Below, one piece after another: positions 42,135 to 52,871 of a DNA stretch of 64,000 bases; the first letter of the stretch is position 1; each line of letters starts with the position of its first letter. This DNA comes from an uncultured Geobacteraceae bacterium. Its GTDB lineage: Bacteria; Desulfobacterota; Desulfuromonadia; Geobacterales; Pseudopelobacteraceae. The position numbers and the translations under genes are program-made. Location of the stretch: positions 28,332 to 92,331 of the forward strand of contig CAJAFV010000070.1 in assembly GCA_903939115.1 (NCBI GenBank), given 5' to 3'. Below the pieces are notes generated by a model. The model saw only the letters and a program-made list of their open reading frames with translations, did no database searches and was not told where the DNA came from.

Positions 42135-42380
42135 ATAGCGTTTACGCTATTATGTATCTGCGGCTAAAGCCCGGTATAAAAGGGATTGCAGTCTGAACGG
42201 CTTGATAAAATGTGGAGAGGTAGCGGCCGGCAACGTTTTTTCTAAATGTGCATATCTGTCTTGGAATGCGCACTTCTGCCGACTGTTGTGCACATATGTC
42301 GCTACCCGTATGTGCAATTATTTGTCTCTTGTATTATTAACTCAATAAAGCTATAGATTTCTTATTGACTCTATTTTTTT

Positions 42381-42478
42381 GGAAGTACATCGGTCGCTGG
42401 CGGGCCGCCCGGTCTTCAAAACCGGTGGGGGGGATGAGAAATTCCCTTGGCAGGTTCGATTCCTGTGTGCTTCCGCCA
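42381..42478 (+). tRNA. selC: tRNA-Sec (UCA anticodon)
   Basis: GGAAGUAC/GUGCUUCC 8-bp acceptor stem, anticodon arm CCGGU-CUUCAAA-ACCGG with UCA anticodon, long variable arm, encoded GCCA end. Confidence 0.97.
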
Positions 42479-42484
42479 TAATAA

Positions 42485-42525
42485 AAACAGGGACTTAGGC
42501 GTTATTGCCTAGTCCCTGTTTTTTG
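42485..42525 (+). terminator. Terminator after tRNA-Sec
   Basis: AACAGGGACTTAGGC-GTTATT-GCCTAGTCCCTGTT-TTTT (one bulge). Confidence 0.85.
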
Positions 42526-43135
42526 TTACCATGTCATTAAAACATCAATTGTCATGTTAATTTCATGTAACGACCTGTTACCCACAGCAACCAACCCAGG
42601 ACAGATGGGAGAGTCTGCGGTGAAAGGTCTCACAACAATGCTTGCCATGTTTGGTCAATACATGCTGCCCTTCGCATTCGGCCTAGCACGGTACTGGAGG
42701 TGTCACTCAAGATCGTAATAAGTCTCATAGCTTTTATGGTGAAAAGGTGAATTGAGCGAGTGAAATCAAGGTACGGCAGATCGTAAGCTGGGGGGAATGC
42801 TGGTGCGGAGCGCAGAGGATGGTACACGAAAAGTCAGGGGTGGTGACAGAGGCAATCAATATGTTGCCAAAGAATCATGACGATATTATGTTTAGCCTTC
42901 ATTTTGTTTGTTTGTCCAGCCAGAGAAAGGCAACTGGTATTACCGCCGTTTGACGCGAACCGCTTGCCCTTGACTTGCTCTACAAAGCTAATTCCAGCTG
43001 TTCATTATTTAATACTATAAAAAGCAAGTTTCGATCCAAGAATGTAACCACCTAGTTTAGCTAACTTAATCTATTTAGATGTTGTAGGAAGATGCCGAGT
43101 GTAAAGAAAACCGACGGAGAATGGTGCTTATACGT

Positions 43136-44005
43136 CTATGGGGAGTGGATGAGGTGATCCTTTTCATTTCCCTTCAGAGGATGGTACTGCTTGAGCATCT
43201 CGATAGTGCGATGCCATGCGTTGCGATCGTCATCAGGACGATATGCGCTGACAGGTTCTCCCTTGGCGCCCGTTTGCAGATTGAATCCATGGTTCGCCTC
43301 GGGGTATACCACGAGTTCGAATTGCTTCCCGTTCTGTTTCGCGGCCGCTTCCATGGCCTGCATCGACTCGATCACACAGCACTCCTTATACCGGTCGCGC
43401 TGCGCCGCCAGCACCAGTATCGGAACTTGGAAACGTTTGGTAAACCAGCCCATCTTGTTCGCCCAAGTCTTGGTGTACGGGTAATAGGCCACCACCATAG
43501 AGACGAGATCGGATAGCGGAGTTGCGTTGTAGAGTGCGCCGCCTCCACCAAGGGAAAAGCCGATTACCGCCGTTCTGCCCTTGACGGCATTCGGGGAACG
43601 TTGTGCCCGATCGATTGCCTTCTTCAAATTGGTCTCGCCAGTAAGTTCAGGGTTAAGGATATCCTTGCCAGGGAGAAGGACCGAGTAGTAGCCGAGCTTA
43701 GCGAGCTCTGCAGCATAATTCTGATATGAGTTTGGCCCACTCTGTCCTGAAATAACGATGATCACCGGTCCGGGTCCGGTGTCTGGGGCAAAGGCCGTCT
43801 GGGCCGGACCTTCTGGACCCGCCTCGGTTGATACACCTTCTGCGGCGAATGCCGACGCTGTAATGGCGGAAAGTATCCATCCAATAATCAGCACAGTTGC
43901 GACTCGTCGAAGCCACCATCTTCGATTCATGTACTTTGTCATTATCGTCTTCATTCTTGCTCCTCTGAAAAACGGGTATGAAGTTGACCCGCCGTCTTTT
44001 GTCAC
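43136..44005 (-). CDS. Secreted dienelactone-hydrolase/alpha-beta hydrolase family protein
   Basis: Signal peptide; IVISGQSGPNSYQNYAAELAKLGYYSVLLPGKD, AVIGFSLGGGGALYNA, YPEANHGFNLQTG. Confidence 0.85.
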   Translation of the reverse strand: MTKDGGSTSYPFFRGARMKTIMTKYMNRRWWLRRVATVLIIGWILSAITASAFAAEGVSTEAGPEGPAQTAFAPDTGPGPVIIVISGQSGPNSYQNYAAELAKLGYYSVLLPGKDILNPELTGETNLKKAIDRAQRSPNAVKGRTAVIGFSLGGGGALYNATPLSDLVSMVVAYYPYTKTWANKMGWFTKRFQVPILVLAAQRDRYKECCVIESMQAMEAAAKQNGKQFELVVYPEANHGFNLQTGAKGEPVSAYRPDDDRNAWHRTIEMLKQYHPLKGNEKDHLIHSP

Positions 44006-44009
44006 ACTT

Positions 44010-44417
44010 CTATGGACAATTTCCTAGTCGCTTGGCCTTAACATTCATATTCACAGTCTGGCCTTCTGCCACCATTTTCATGATTGAATTGAATGAATCA
44101 CCTTTAAATACGGTCTCACCGCTGAAATCACCGGGGGTTTTTCCTGTACACTTCATCTTCCAAGTGACTTTATTACCAGACTGCTTCAAGTCGGTAACGG
44201 TGCAGTTTTTATCAGTAGTGATTGCTTTCTTCTGATCCTTAACATCTTCCTTGGTATAGCAGTGTTCAGTCTTTGTGGGCGGCATTTTCATAGGCATACC
44301 CTGCATTTCCATTGTAGTAGTAAGTTCCCATCTTCCTTCATGCATTGTGTCGGCAGCTAAGATAGTGACAGGGAGTACCAAGGTGAACACGACGGCATTA
44401 ATGACAATCTTCTTCAT
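44010..44417 (-). CDS. DUF3617-like secreted protein
   Basis: Signal peptide then MHEGRWELTTTMEMQGMPMKMPPTKTEHCYTKEDV. Confidence 0.8.
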   Translation of the reverse strand: MKKIVINAVVFTLVLPVTILAADTMHEGRWELTTTMEMQGMPMKMPPTKTEHCYTKEDVKDQKKAITTDKNCTVTDLKQSGNKVTWKMKCTGKTPGDFSGETVFKGDSFNSIMKMVAEGQTVNMNVKAKRLGNCP

Positions 44418-44776
44418 GATAAAATCTCCTTTGTAGGTAAGATCGAGGGTCGATTATCGGACAAATAATATTTAGATTATATCACTAAAAGAGAACCGTG
44501 GCAAAAAGGCATAAACAAAACACCCTTGAATATTTTGGCATGTCACCGCTTCACGCTAGGCAGATGTCAAATACAAAGACTTTGCGATGGAGAGGAGGAG
44601 TGTTTCCAAACCAATTTGGTAGACCAGACTGATGAACCCCTTTGAAAAACTCCTCGATACATGTAAGCATTGGGCCATCACGGGACAACGCCGACAAAAA
44701 CCGGCATGATTTACAACACAACACAATTGAGGTATAAGGGTGACATTATCTTCCACTGACTTTTCCGGCGAACCCC

Positions 44777-46687
44777 ATGAAAAACCTCATTCTCGGCACG
44801 GCCGGGCATATCGATCACGGCAAGACATCCCTTGTAAAAGCGCTGACCGGCGTCGATACAGATCGACTTCCTGAAGAAAAATTACGTGGCATCACCATTG
44901 AACTCGGCTTTGCCGCTCTCGACCTTCCTGGCGGGATCCATTTCGGCATCGTCGATGTACCGGGGCATGAGAAATTCGTGCGCACCATGGTAGCCGGGGT
45001 TGGTGGCATGGATCTGGTTATGCTGGTGATCGCCGCCGACGAGGGTGTGATGCCCCAGACCCGCGAGCACCTTGATATCTGCCGACTCCTCGGCGTCCGC
45101 AAAGGACTGTTAGCCCTGACTAAAAGCGACCTGGTTGATCCGGACTGGCTGGATCTGGTCGTGGAGGAGGTGCGTGATTATATAGCCGGCAGTTTTCTCG
45201 AAGGCGCTCCGGTCATACCGGTCTCTTCGCGCAGCGGCAGTGGGCTTGACCGGCTTAAGGATGAACTGGCCCTGATTGCCCGAGATCTGGAGCAGAAGAG
45301 AAACGAAGGGCCGTATCGCCTGCCGGTGGACCGTGTCTTTACTCTGGCAGGCTTCGGCACGGTCGTCACCGGCACGCTCCTGACCGGGACGGTCAAAGTA
45401 GGCGATGAAGCTGAACTTCTGCCATCCGGGCTGCCGTGCCGAATCCGTGGTATCCAGACACATGGCGCGAAGAGCGAAAAGGGAGAGGCCGGCTCGCGGC
45501 TCGCCCTTAACCTGCAGGGGGTGGATCACCATCAGGTGCTGCGCGGCGATGTCGTCGTCCCTGCCGGGCTCTACCGCACCACCCGTCTCGTTGATGTCTA
45601 CCTCAATCACCTCGCTTCCGCCCCGCGCAGCCTGAAACACCGCGCGAGCCTGCGACTCCACTCGTCCACCTACGACGTCCCTGCCACCGTAATCCTGCTT
45701 GACCGTGACACCCTCGAACCTGGGGAAAGCACCCACGCCCAGCTGCGCCTCGCCCGACCGGTGCTGCTCCTGAACGGCGACCCGTTTGTTCTCCGCTCGT
45801 CATCTCCATCGGCCACCGTTGCTGGTGGCAGGATTCTCGACCCGTTCCCGCCGAGCCACCGGCGACGCTCGGCTGAGGCGCTGGAACTCCTGGAAAACCT
45901 GTCTGGCGGTGCTGAAAATGACGTCATCGCCGGGATGGTCACCGGGAGTCTCCTTTCGGGGATTACCCATGCCGAAATTATCTCCCGAAGCGGTATTATG
46001 TCCAAGCGACTGGAAGCCGCCCTGGCCGGGTTGCTGGCAAGTGGTGAGATAATTCAGGTTGTGCGCGATCCCAAAAAATATCTCAGCCGTGCGGCGTTTG
46101 CTACTTTATGCAACCTTTTGATCGACGTGATGAAAGAGTATTTTGCCAGGAATCCCCTGAAGGAAGGGATCAGTAAGGAGGAGTTGAAGACGAGGATTCC
46201 CGACCGCAGTGACGAGCGCTTTTTCACCCCCTGCCTGGCAGCCCTTGAAAATGAGGGAAAGATTATTGCCGAGCGGGACCGGGTGCGACTGGCCGGGAGA
46301 AAAGCGGGGAGCGACACTGTCCAGGCGGACATCCGCGAGCAGATCCTGCTTGAACTTGAACATGGAGGGAAAGAACCGCCGTTTCTGAACAGTATCTGCA
46401 GTCGCCTGAATATACCGGAGAAGCCGGCGCTGGAACATCTGGCGCTGCTTGCCGCCTCAGGCGCGGTGGTAAAGGTGAAGGGTGACATCTTCTACAGCAC
46501 CGCAGCGCTTGGCGAAATAGAGGCACTACTGACCGGCTACCTGAGAGAGCACGGCGAAATTTCACCGCTGCAATTTCGGGAGATAACCGGCCTGTCACGC
46601 AAGTTCATGATCCCGGTGCTGGAATATTTTGACTCGCGTAAGGTGACGATACGTCTGGGAGATAAACGGGTGCTGCGGAAGAGATAA
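44777..46687 (+). CDS. selB: Selenocysteine-specific translation elongation factor SelB
   Basis: [57 protein letters not shown], SelB winged-helix C-terminus. Confidence 0.97.
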   Translation: MKNLILGTAGHIDHGKTSLVKALTGVDTDRLPEEKLRGITIELGFAALDLPGGIHFGIVDVPGHEKFVRTMVAGVGGMDLVMLVIAADEGVMPQTREHLDICRLLGVRKGLLALTKSDLVDPDWLDLVVEEVRDYIAGSFLEGAPVIPVSSRSGSGLDRLKDELALIARDLEQKRNEGPYRLPVDRVFTLAGFGTVVTGTLLTGTVKVGDEAELLPSGLPCRIRGIQTHGAKSEKGEAGSRLALNLQGVDHHQVLRGDVVVPAGLYRTTRLVDVYLNHLASAPRSLKHRASLRLHSSTYDVPATVILLDRDTLEPGESTHAQLRLARPVLLLNGDPFVLRSSSPSATVAGGRILDPFPPSHRRRSAEALELLENLSGGAENDVIAGMVTGSLLSGITHAEIISRSGIMSKRLEAALAGLLASGEIIQVVRDPKKYLSRAAFATLCNLLIDVMKEYFARNPLKEGISKEELKTRIPDRSDERFFTPCLAALENEGKIIAERDRVRLAGRKAGSDTVQADIREQILLELEHGGKEPPFLNSICSRLNIPEKPALEHLALLAASGAVVKVKGDIFYSTAALGEIEALLTGYLREHGEISPLQFREITGLSRKFMIPVLEYFDSRKVTIRLGDKRVLRKR

Positions 46688-46715
46688 TCAAAACCGGTGC
46701 GCATTGCCATTGCCT

Positions 46716-48104
46716 TCAGGCAACTGTCGCACGCAGACCGTCGACTACCGCTGCCCAGTCATCGTCGGCAACCGTCCGCAGGTCGAGGAGATACTCACCT
46801 TTGGCGATGCGCCCGATCACCGGCACCGGCTGACGGCGCAACACCGCTTCCAACTCTCCGGGAGACAACAGACCGGAGCGGATCGCCACAAGCCAGGTCG
46901 GGAGTTGGGCCAGAGGCAGGGCACCGCCACCAACCTGGGAAATACCCGGTACCAACTCAAATTGGACCGTTGCCGGAAGCTGCCGGCGCAAGCGGCGCAG
47001 CACCTGCTGCCCCTTCTTCTTCAGTTCGTCCGCTGTCAGCCGCAGAAGGCGTAACGTCGGAATTTCCGCCCACGCCTGCCGTTCGTCGCGATAGAGCCGG
47101 AGCGTTCCCTCCAGCGCCGCCAAAGTCAGTTTGTCAACCCGCAGCGCCCGCAGCAGCGGGTGTTTCTTCAGAGGGTTCACCACCGCCGCCCGTCCGGCGA
47201 TAATCCCCGCCTGGGGGCCGCCCAGCAGTTTGTCGCCGCTGAAGGTGACCAGGTCCACACCGGCGGCCAGATACTCCTGCACCTTCGGCTCGGTCATGCC
47301 AGGAATCCCCTGCCACTCCATCAGGTTGCCGCTGCCGATGTCGGCCACTACCGGTATACCGCGTTCCCTCCCCAACGCTGCCAGCTCTGCGACAGTCACT
47401 TCCGCCGTGAACCCGACAACCGCAAAATTGCTGCAATGCACCTTGAGCAGCATCGCCGTCTGATCAGTGATGGCGCCGCAGTAATCCTTCGCGTGAGTCC
47501 GGTTGGTACTGCCAACCTCCTTGAGGATCGCTCCCCCCTGCTTCATAACGTCCGGAATCCGGAATGATCCGCCGATTTCCACCAGCTCACCGCGGGAGAC
47601 AACCACTTCACGCCCCGCCGCCAGGGCAGAAAGCACGAGGAGCACCGCCGCCGCGTTGTTGTTCACCACAAGTGCCGCTTCAGCACCGGTGAGCTGGCAG
47701 ATCAGCTGCTCTACATGGGCATAGCGGGTGCCGCGCTCACCGGTGGCAACATCATATTCCAGGGTCGTATAGCCGAAGGCGATGTCGGCGAGATGCTCGC
47801 GCAGGGCGGGCGCCAGGGGCGATCGCCCCAGGTTGGTGTGCAGCACCACGCCGGTGCCGTTTACCACCCGGCGCAGACTGAAAGTTTCACCGGCTGTCAG
47901 GCGTTGTTCTATGGCGGCGCCAAGCGCCGAAGGATCAAGATCGGCTGAGGTCAGGGTGCCGGCTCTGGCGGCTGTACGCAATTCATCCAGCGTGCGGCGC
48001 ACCGCCGCGAGTACCACCGGGCGGGGGTGTTTGGCCAGCAGGCGGCGGCAGGCCGAATCGGCCAGAATCTTGTCTACTTTGGGTATCTGCTGTAACAGGT
48101 CCAT
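46716..48104 (-). CDS. selA: L-seryl-tRNA(Sec) selenium transferase
   Basis: MDLLQQIPKVDKILADSACRRLL, VNGTGVVLHTNLGRSPLAP, TFSGDKLLGGPQAGIIAGR. ORF extends to 48143. Confidence 0.97.
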   Translation of the reverse strand: MDLLQQIPKVDKILADSACRRLLAKHPRPVVLAAVRRTLDELRTAARAGTLTSADLDPSALGAAIEQRLTAGETFSLRRVVNGTGVVLHTNLGRSPLAPALREHLADIAFGYTTLEYDVATGERGTRYAHVEQLICQLTGAEAALVVNNNAAAVLLVLSALAAGREVVVSRGELVEIGGSFRIPDVMKQGGAILKEVGSTNRTHAKDYCGAITDQTAMLLKVHCSNFAVVGFTAEVTVAELAALGRERGIPVVADIGSGNLMEWQGIPGMTEPKVQEYLAAGVDLVTFSGDKLLGGPQAGIIAGRAAVVNPLKKHPLLRALRVDKLTLAALEGTLRLYRDERQAWAEIPTLRLLRLTADELKKKGQQVLRRLRRQLPATVQFELVPGISQVGGGALPLAQLPTWLVAIRSGLLSPGELEAVLRRQPVPVIGRIAKGEYLLDLRTVADDDWAAVVDGLRATVA

Positions 48105-48274
48105 CCGCTGCTCCTTGCTGAATAGATGGTGAAATCTTAGCATACAATGCGCAATTGGCGAGGAGAATATCCAATAATGGACAAAAATGCATTCATTTTA
48201 TGGATTGCCAAATGTGTATATTTACCTAATACTGTGCAAAAATGTCTTTACCACGATAGTACAGGAGTGCGCGT

Positions 48275-49639
48275 ATGGCACAAATCTGCATTTGCGATGA
48301 CGAGGAAGGTATCCTCAAATATCTGAAAAAGCTGCTCAAAGGGCATCAGGTAACAACCTTCAATCGCGGGGGCGAACTGCTGGCGCATCTGGAGTCGCCT
48401 GCCGGCGAACGGGCTGAACTGCTGCTGCAGGATCTGCGCATGCCGGATTTTGACGGCATTCAAATTTTGCAGAGGGTTAAGGAAAAACGTCCGGAGCTGC
48501 CGGTAATCATCATGACCGCCTTTGCCACGGTGGATGACGCGGTGCGGGCTATCAAGCTCGGCGCTTATGATTACGTGACCAAGCCGTGTCCCAACGAAAA
48601 GCTGCTCAGCATGGTGGAAAACGTGCTTCAGCTGCGCCGCCTGGCGACCGAAAACCGCCGCCTGCGGGAAGAGCTGGCCGGAGGGACACCGGAGCAGATT
48701 GTCTTTGCCAGTCCCCGTTTCCGCGAGGTCTATGATCTGACCCTCAAAGTGGCGTTCAGTGACGCCAATATCCTCGTCCTCGGCGAGTCCGGCACCGGCA
48801 AGGAGCTGATTGCCAGCGCCCTGCATCATAACAGCCAGCGCTGCAACCATCCGTTCGTCTCTCTCAACTGCGCAGCCTTGACGGACACCCTGCTGGAAAG
48901 CCAGCTGTTCGGGCATCTGCGCGGCTCCTTTACCGGTGCGATCTCCAATCAGAAGGGGATGCTGGAAGAGGCCGACGGCGGCACTCTTTTTCTGGACGAG
49001 ATCGGCGATGTCAGTCCGGCGGTGCAGGCCAAACTGCTGCGAGTCATCCAGGAGCGTGATTTCATCCCGGTCGGCTCGACCCGACCCAAAAAGGTGGATG
49101 TGCGCTTCGTAGCCGCCACTAACAAGGATCTGCAGCGCGAGGTAGCCGAGGGGCGTTTTCGCGAGGATCTTTTCTATCGACTCAACGTGATCAGCATCAA
49201 CCTGCCGCCTCTCAGGGATCGCCCCGAGGATATCGAGCCGCTGGCGCACCACTTCCTCCGCCGTTTTGCCTCGCGCATGGCGAAGGATATCCACACTATT
49301 TCCCCGGATGGACTGGAGGCGCTGCAGTCCTACGGCTGGCCCGGCAATGTGCGCGAACTGGAGAATGTCATGGAGCGGGCGGTTATTCTGACCAACGGCA
49401 GCGCTATTACCGCCGACGTCATTCCGTTACGTAATGCAACTACGGCAGCGATACAGCAGACGCTGCCGGCGGCACGCCCTGCGATGGTGGCGCTGGAGGA
49501 GATGGAGCGCCAGCATATTGAGGCGGTATTGAAGGGGCACAACTACAACAAGAGCCGCACTGCTGAGGTGCTTAACATCTCGCGCCGAACGCTCGATCGC
49601 CGCATTGCCGATTTTGGCCTGATGAACAGCGAACGCTAG
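48275..49639 (+). CDS. Sigma54-dependent response regulator (NtrC family)
   Basis: Receiver MAQICICDDEEGILKYL, AAA+ GESGTGKELIASALHHNS, GSFTGA motif, Fis HTH. Confidence 0.93.
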   Translation: MAQICICDDEEGILKYLKKLLKGHQVTTFNRGGELLAHLESPAGERAELLLQDLRMPDFDGIQILQRVKEKRPELPVIIMTAFATVDDAVRAIKLGAYDYVTKPCPNEKLLSMVENVLQLRRLATENRRLREELAGGTPEQIVFASPRFREVYDLTLKVAFSDANILVLGESGTGKELIASALHHNSQRCNHPFVSLNCAALTDTLLESQLFGHLRGSFTGAISNQKGMLEEADGGTLFLDEIGDVSPAVQAKLLRVIQERDFIPVGSTRPKKVDVRFVAATNKDLQREVAEGRFREDLFYRLNVISINLPPLRDRPEDIEPLAHHFLRRFASRMAKDIHTISPDGLEALQSYGWPGNVRELENVMERAVILTNGSAITADVIPLRNATTAAIQQTLPAARPAMVALEEMERQHIEAVLKGHNYNKSRTAEVLNISRRTLDRRIADFGLMNSER

Positions 49640-51618
49640 TGCTGCGGGTCCGTTCCTCCATACGCAGAAAACTGATCTTCGCCACCCTGACGCCGCTCTG
49701 CGTGGCGATTCTGCTCTGTTGGCTTATCGGTTCACTGCTGATCACCGACCGCGTGTTCCGCCAGGCGCAACGTAAGGTTGTAAGCGACCTCAACCTGGCG
49801 CGCAAGGTATATCAGGACGAGATTAATCACCTGGCCAGTATCGTCCGGGTGGCCGGACTGACACCGACGATGGCCGACCATCTTGTCTCCGGCCGGCAAC
49901 CGCTGCCGGAACAGGCACTGAAGCAACTACTGCAGAGCGAACACTTAAGCTTTCTCAATATCATCGACAATAGCGGTGCGGTGCACTACCGGACCGCCAA
50001 TCCGCAGCAGCATGGCGACAACCTTAACGATGACCCTTTGGTCGCCCGGGCCCTGAAAGGCGAGCTGACCGGCGGAGCAGTGATCTATTCCCCCGAACGT
50101 CTGACCACCGAGAACCCAGGCCTGGCTGAAAAAGCACAGACGCCGGTCAAGACGACTCCCCGCGCCCGCGCCGTAACGCATAAAAGTGAACAGCGCGGCT
50201 TGATGCTGGTGGCGGCGGCTCCGCTACTGACATCTGACGGTCGCGTGACCGGAGCGCTGCAGGCCGGCTTCATGCTCAACGGCGACAGCCGGGTGGTGGA
50301 TACAATCACCCGCATCGTCTACGAGAGCGAAGGTGGCGGCGCAGCGACCGTTTTTCTTGGTGACGTGCGTATCGCCACCAATGTACGAGATGCTGCAGGA
50401 GATCGCGCCACCGGCACGCTCATGTCAGGGGAAGTTGCCCGGGTGGTACTCTCTCTGGGCAAGCCCTGGAACGACAGGGCCTTCGTATTGAATAACTGGT
50501 TTATTTCAGCCTATGAACCGATTTGCGACCCTTCCGGGGGGGTCATCGGCGCCCTCTATGTCGGCATGCCGGAACAGCCGCTGCTGGATCTGCGGACTAA
50601 TCTCAACCTGATCTTTGCCGGGGTTCTGCTGTTCGTGGCGTTGATCGGCATCACCCTCTCCACCTGGATCGGCAGCCGCCTGGCACAACCGGTACGCGTG
50701 CTGGCCGATGCCGCCCGGCGCATGGCGGCCGGTGAACCGGTCGAGCCGGTGGTGGTCAGGAGCGATGACGAGATCGGCCTGCTGGCTGACGAGTTTAACA
50801 CCATGACCCGCGAGGTCAGTACCCTTAACCAGACCCTGGAGTTGAAGGTGGCGGAGCGCACCGGGCAGCTGGAGGAGAAGAGCCGGGAGCTGTTGGCCGC
50901 CCAGCAGGAACTGGCCAAGTCCGAACGTCTGGCGGGACTTGGACTGCTGGCGGCCGGAGTGGCTCATGAAATCAACAACCCGCTGGCGGTGATCCGCGGC
51001 AACGCCGAGCTGCTGCAAACATCGATTCCAGGCGACTCGGAAGATCGGGAAGAGGTGGATGCCATTGTGGAGGAGGCGATCCGCATCGGTCGCATTGTCA
51101 ACAACCTGAGGGTATTCTCGCGCAGCGGTCTGCAGCGGGTATCACGTTTTTCACTGGGGGGGCTGCTGGACGGCATCCTAGATCAGATCGGTCACCAGAT
51201 CCCGCTGGAACGCTACCGGGTGGAGCGGAATTATTGGGGTAAGGATGTGACTCTGTCGGGTGACGAGGATCAGCTGCGGCAGGTTTTCACCAATCTTGTC
51301 ATAAACGGCCTTCAGGCCATGCCAGAAGGTGGGGAGCTGTATGTTGATGCTGCTCTGGAGTGTGATGGAGAACGTGTGTGTGTGACCGTGCGTGATCAGG
51401 GTGTCGGTATCAGGCCGGAGGATATGGAAAAGCTGTTTACCCCGTTTTTTTCGACCAAGGTTCGTGGCACCGGACTCGGACTTGCCGTTTCGTACGGCAT
51501 TGTCTGCGACCATGGCGGCGAGATCAAAGCCGTCAGCAGTTACGGGAACGGGGCTGTCTTTACGGTACGGTTGCCTCTGCTGCAGGGTCTCCGAGGTGCG
51601 ACCCCAACGCAGCAGTAA
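49639..51618 (+). CDS. Sensor histidine kinase (periplasmic sensor, HAMP, HisKA/HATPase)
   Basis: GTG start overlapping the regulator stop; HAMP (AQPVRVLADAARRMAAGEPVEPV), GVAHEINNPLAVIRGN, GTGLGLAVSYGIV. Confidence 0.92.
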   Translation: MLRVRSSIRRKLIFATLTPLCVAILLCWLIGSLLITDRVFRQAQRKVVSDLNLARKVYQDEINHLASIVRVAGLTPTMADHLVSGRQPLPEQALKQLLQSEHLSFLNIIDNSGAVHYRTANPQQHGDNLNDDPLVARALKGELTGGAVIYSPERLTTENPGLAEKAQTPVKTTPRARAVTHKSEQRGLMLVAAAPLLTSDGRVTGALQAGFMLNGDSRVVDTITRIVYESEGGGAATVFLGDVRIATNVRDAAGDRATGTLMSGEVARVVLSLGKPWNDRAFVLNNWFISAYEPICDPSGGVIGALYVGMPEQPLLDLRTNLNLIFAGVLLFVALIGITLSTWIGSRLAQPVRVLADAARRMAAGEPVEPVVVRSDDEIGLLADEFNTMTREVSTLNQTLELKVAERTGQLEEKSRELLAAQQELAKSERLAGLGLLAAGVAHEINNPLAVIRGNAELLQTSIPGDSEDREEVDAIVEEAIRIGRIVNNLRVFSRSGLQRVSRFSLGGLLDGILDQIGHQIPLERYRVERNYWGKDVTLSGDEDQLRQVFTNLVINGLQAMPEGGELYVDAALECDGERVCVTVRDQGVGIRPEDMEKLFTPFFSTKVRGTGLGLAVSYGIVCDHGGEIKAVSSYGNGAVFTVRLPLLQGLRGATPTQQ

Positions 51619-51747
51619 TATGTCCACCGCTTATTGAACCAGAGTGGAATTACAACGTTTCATTCATAGCCCCGGTCCGATACCCCTGCAATCGAGCGCA
51701 ACATAGGTAAAACCTGCTTTTTTTACTAAATAGCTATAGCAGGTATG

Positions 51748-52521
51748 CTACGGACTATTACCAAGTTTCTCAAACACCTTCATCAACTCAATAGGGAGCG
51801 GGAAAACGATGGTGCTGTTCTTTTCCACGGCGATTTCGGTTAGCGTCTGCAGATAGCGCATCTGCATGGCGGCGGGATTTTTGCTGAGGGTGTTGGCGGC
51901 TTCCAACAGCTGCTGACTGGCCAGGAGTTCGCCTTCGGCAGCAATAACTTTGGCACGCTTTTCCCGTTCGGCTTCGGCCTGTTTACCCATAGCGCGCTGG
52001 ATCTGTTCGGGAAGGTCCACGCTCTTGAGTTCAACAGCGGAAACCTGAATACCCCATGGCTCGGTGGAGGAATCGATTATCTCCCGAAGCCTCAGGCTCA
52101 GCTTCTCACGATCAGCCAGCAGTTCGTCCAGCGTTACCTCTCCGAGAATAGATCGCAGCGTGGTCTGCGCTATTTGACTCGTGGCGTAATGGTAGTTCTC
52201 GACACCGAGGATCGCCTGTTTAGCGTCCATTACCTTGAAGTAGACAACTGCACTGACCTTTAGACTGACGTTATCACGAGTAATAATGTCCTGACTCGGA
52301 ACATCCAGCACCACGGTGCGGAGACTGATCCGTATTGCCGTCTGAAAGGGGCGGAAGACGAAGAGAAGACCCGGCCCCTTTGGATCTTTATTGACCTTGC
52401 CAAGAGTGAATACTACCAGCCGCTCATACTCATTAACAACCTTGAGGCAGCTCGCGAGCCAGACGAATGTGATAAAAACAAATGGAGCAAAGCTGAACAT
52501 CGTATTGTACAGGGCGTGCAT
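51748..52521 (-). CDS. SPFH/stomatin (slipin) family protein
   Basis: VVNEYERLVVFTLGKVNKDPKGPGLLFVFRPFQTAIRISLRTVVLDVPSQDIITRDNVSLKVSAVVYFKV. Confidence 0.92.
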   Translation of the reverse strand: MHALYNTMFSFAPFVFITFVWLASCLKVVNEYERLVVFTLGKVNKDPKGPGLLFVFRPFQTAIRISLRTVVLDVPSQDIITRDNVSLKVSAVVYFKVMDAKQAILGVENYHYATSQIAQTTLRSILGEVTLDELLADREKLSLRLREIIDSSTEPWGIQVSAVELKSVDLPEQIQRAMGKQAEAEREKRAKVIAAEGELLASQQLLEAANTLSKNPAAMQMRYLQTLTEIAVEKNSTIVFPLPIELMKVFEKLGNSP

Positions 52522-52871
52522 AGATTACCTCCGGAGCTAAAGATTGAATACAACTTATGTGCATGGTTTCACTATAACTCAAAACAAACCTCCGTCAATT
52601 CAATAATTATCGAACTTGACGGACTTTAGGTGTTTTGTTGCTCGTAGCCAGATACACAAATCAGTAATTCTGACATTTCTCATCAGTTGCCCTTTTGCTC
52701 ACTGTTTCAATACTTTTTAAGGATTTAATGTGTTACAAGAGGAAAGTCATGGTTCAGTGGATAAAATGAATTACTTACTGACAGTTTTAGCTATATAGGA
52801 CATGGTTTGTCCTCAGGTGCTGCGAAAAAGGCCTAATTATAGACCAATTCAGCATTCGAGGATTACAATAC

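Noticed and set aside
48248-49294. 348-aa minus-strand ORF
   Set aside because: Antisense to the NtrC-family regulator at 48275..49639.
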